6,164 nt of DNA from Actinomycetota bacterium (lineage in GTDB: Bacteria > Actinomycetota > Actinomycetes > Nanopelagicales > Nanopelagicaceae): the NCBI GenBank assembly GCA_947452525.1, contig CANGCW010000057.1:1-6164 (forward strand), read 5' to 3'. Each line of letters opens with the position of its first letter. Position 1 is the first letter of the stretch. The translations under genes were made by a program, and so were the position numbers. Shown piece by piece: positions 5,967 through 6,164 of this stretch. Below the pieces are notes generated by a model. That model was not told the origin of the DNA. It searched no databases and saw only the letters and a program-made list of their open reading frames with translations.

Positions 5967-6164
5967 ATGTCCGATTCATCTTGCTTTGGCAGAGAGCTTG
6001 CTCGCATGCGCGAGGAATCTGGATACTCTCTTGAAGAAATCGCAAAACTGACTCGAATTAATATTGCTGTTCTCCGCGACTTGGAAGCGGGTGACATTGA
6101 AGCAGCAGGTGGTCCAGCATATGCGCGCGGCCATATCCGCTCTATCGCTCAGGTGCTCGAAGCA
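5967..6164 (+). CDS. RodZ-like helix-turn-helix protein, N-terminal fragment
   Basis: An ATG at 5967 opens a frame that runs without stop to the window edge, 66 codons. Residues 8-66 match the HTH_25 domain found at the amino end of RodZ and related actinobacterial proteins: GRELARMREESGYSLEEIAK gives the first helices, LTRINIAVLRDLEAGD the recognition region, and GPAYARGHIRS the conserved GP.YARGF.RSYA-type ending. In RodZ this cytoplasmic domain binds MreB and is followed by a transmembrane segment and a periplasmic part. Whether those are present here is beyond the window, so a soluble DNA-binding regulator is also possible. A GAGG ribosome binding site supports the start. As I recall, an HTH gene of this type follows ftsK in Streptomyces too, before rimO and pgsA. 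The 119-nt spacer suggests separate control from ftsK. Confidence 0.85.
   Translation, partial: MSDSSCFGRELARMREESGYSLEEIAKLTRINIAVLRDLEAGDIEAAGGPAYARGHIRSIAQVLEA

Noticed and set aside
5774..6097. 107-codon minus-strand frame spanning the ftsK end, spacer and HTH gene
   Set aside because: It crosses two well-supported plus-strand genes and its translation shows no recognisable motif or membrane segment.
1..6164. CRISPR array, insertion sequence, tRNA, riboswitch or defence module
   Set aside because: No long spaced repeats, transposase motifs, terminal inverted repeats or tRNA-like cloverleaf were seen; nearly the whole window is filled by five recognisable core genes.

Overview
The window looks like a core chromosomal segment of an actinobacterium with a fairly low GC content for that phylum (roughly half G+C by eye). 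The evidence is the gene order thyX-dapA-rnj-ftsK followed by a RodZ-type helix-turn-helix gene, the Streptomyces-like form of ThyX, and TANNNT hexamers only 7-8 nt upstream of ATG codons, as in the leaderless transcripts common in Actinobacteria. A freshwater planktonic lineage (Nanopelagicales/acI or a Luna-type Microbacteriaceae) would fit the base composition. That placement is an inference, not something the sequence proves.

Layout. Positions 1-111 (minus strand) hold the first 37 codons of a probable AzlC-family branched-chain amino acid permease, cut by the window edge. A short divergent control region (about 103-140) contains a good plus-strand promoter and an overlapping minus-strand -10 candidate. 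Then, all on the plus strand, come thyX (141-893, FAD-dependent thymidylate synthase), dapA (913-1824, 4-hydroxy-tetrahydrodipicolinate synthase), rnj (1824-3506, ribonuclease J) and ftsK (3511-5847, septal DNA translocase). A 119-nt intergenic stretch (5848-5966) is rich in small inverted and direct repeats and probably carries the ftsK terminator and the promoter/leader of the next gene. The window closes with the first 66 codons of a RodZ-like HTH gene (5967-6164). No stretch longer than 300 bases lacks a gene.

How the genes work together. thyX and dapA are housekeeping biosynthetic genes: dTMP for DNA, and the lysine/diaminopimelate branch for peptidoglycan. rnj processes and decays RNA. 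ftsK moves chromosome ends through the closing septum. dapA, rnj and ftsK are packed tightly (1-nt overlap, then a 4-nt gap), so they are probably co-transcribed and translationally coupled. thyX joins them with a 19-nt gap, but dapA also seems to have its own leaderless promoter.

I see no mobile element, CRISPR array, tRNA, rRNA or defence system. All complete genes have intact catalytic motifs. This is an ordinary core region; the points worth a second look are regulatory: the mirrored start-site architecture at the left end and the repeat-dense ftsK/HTH spacer.
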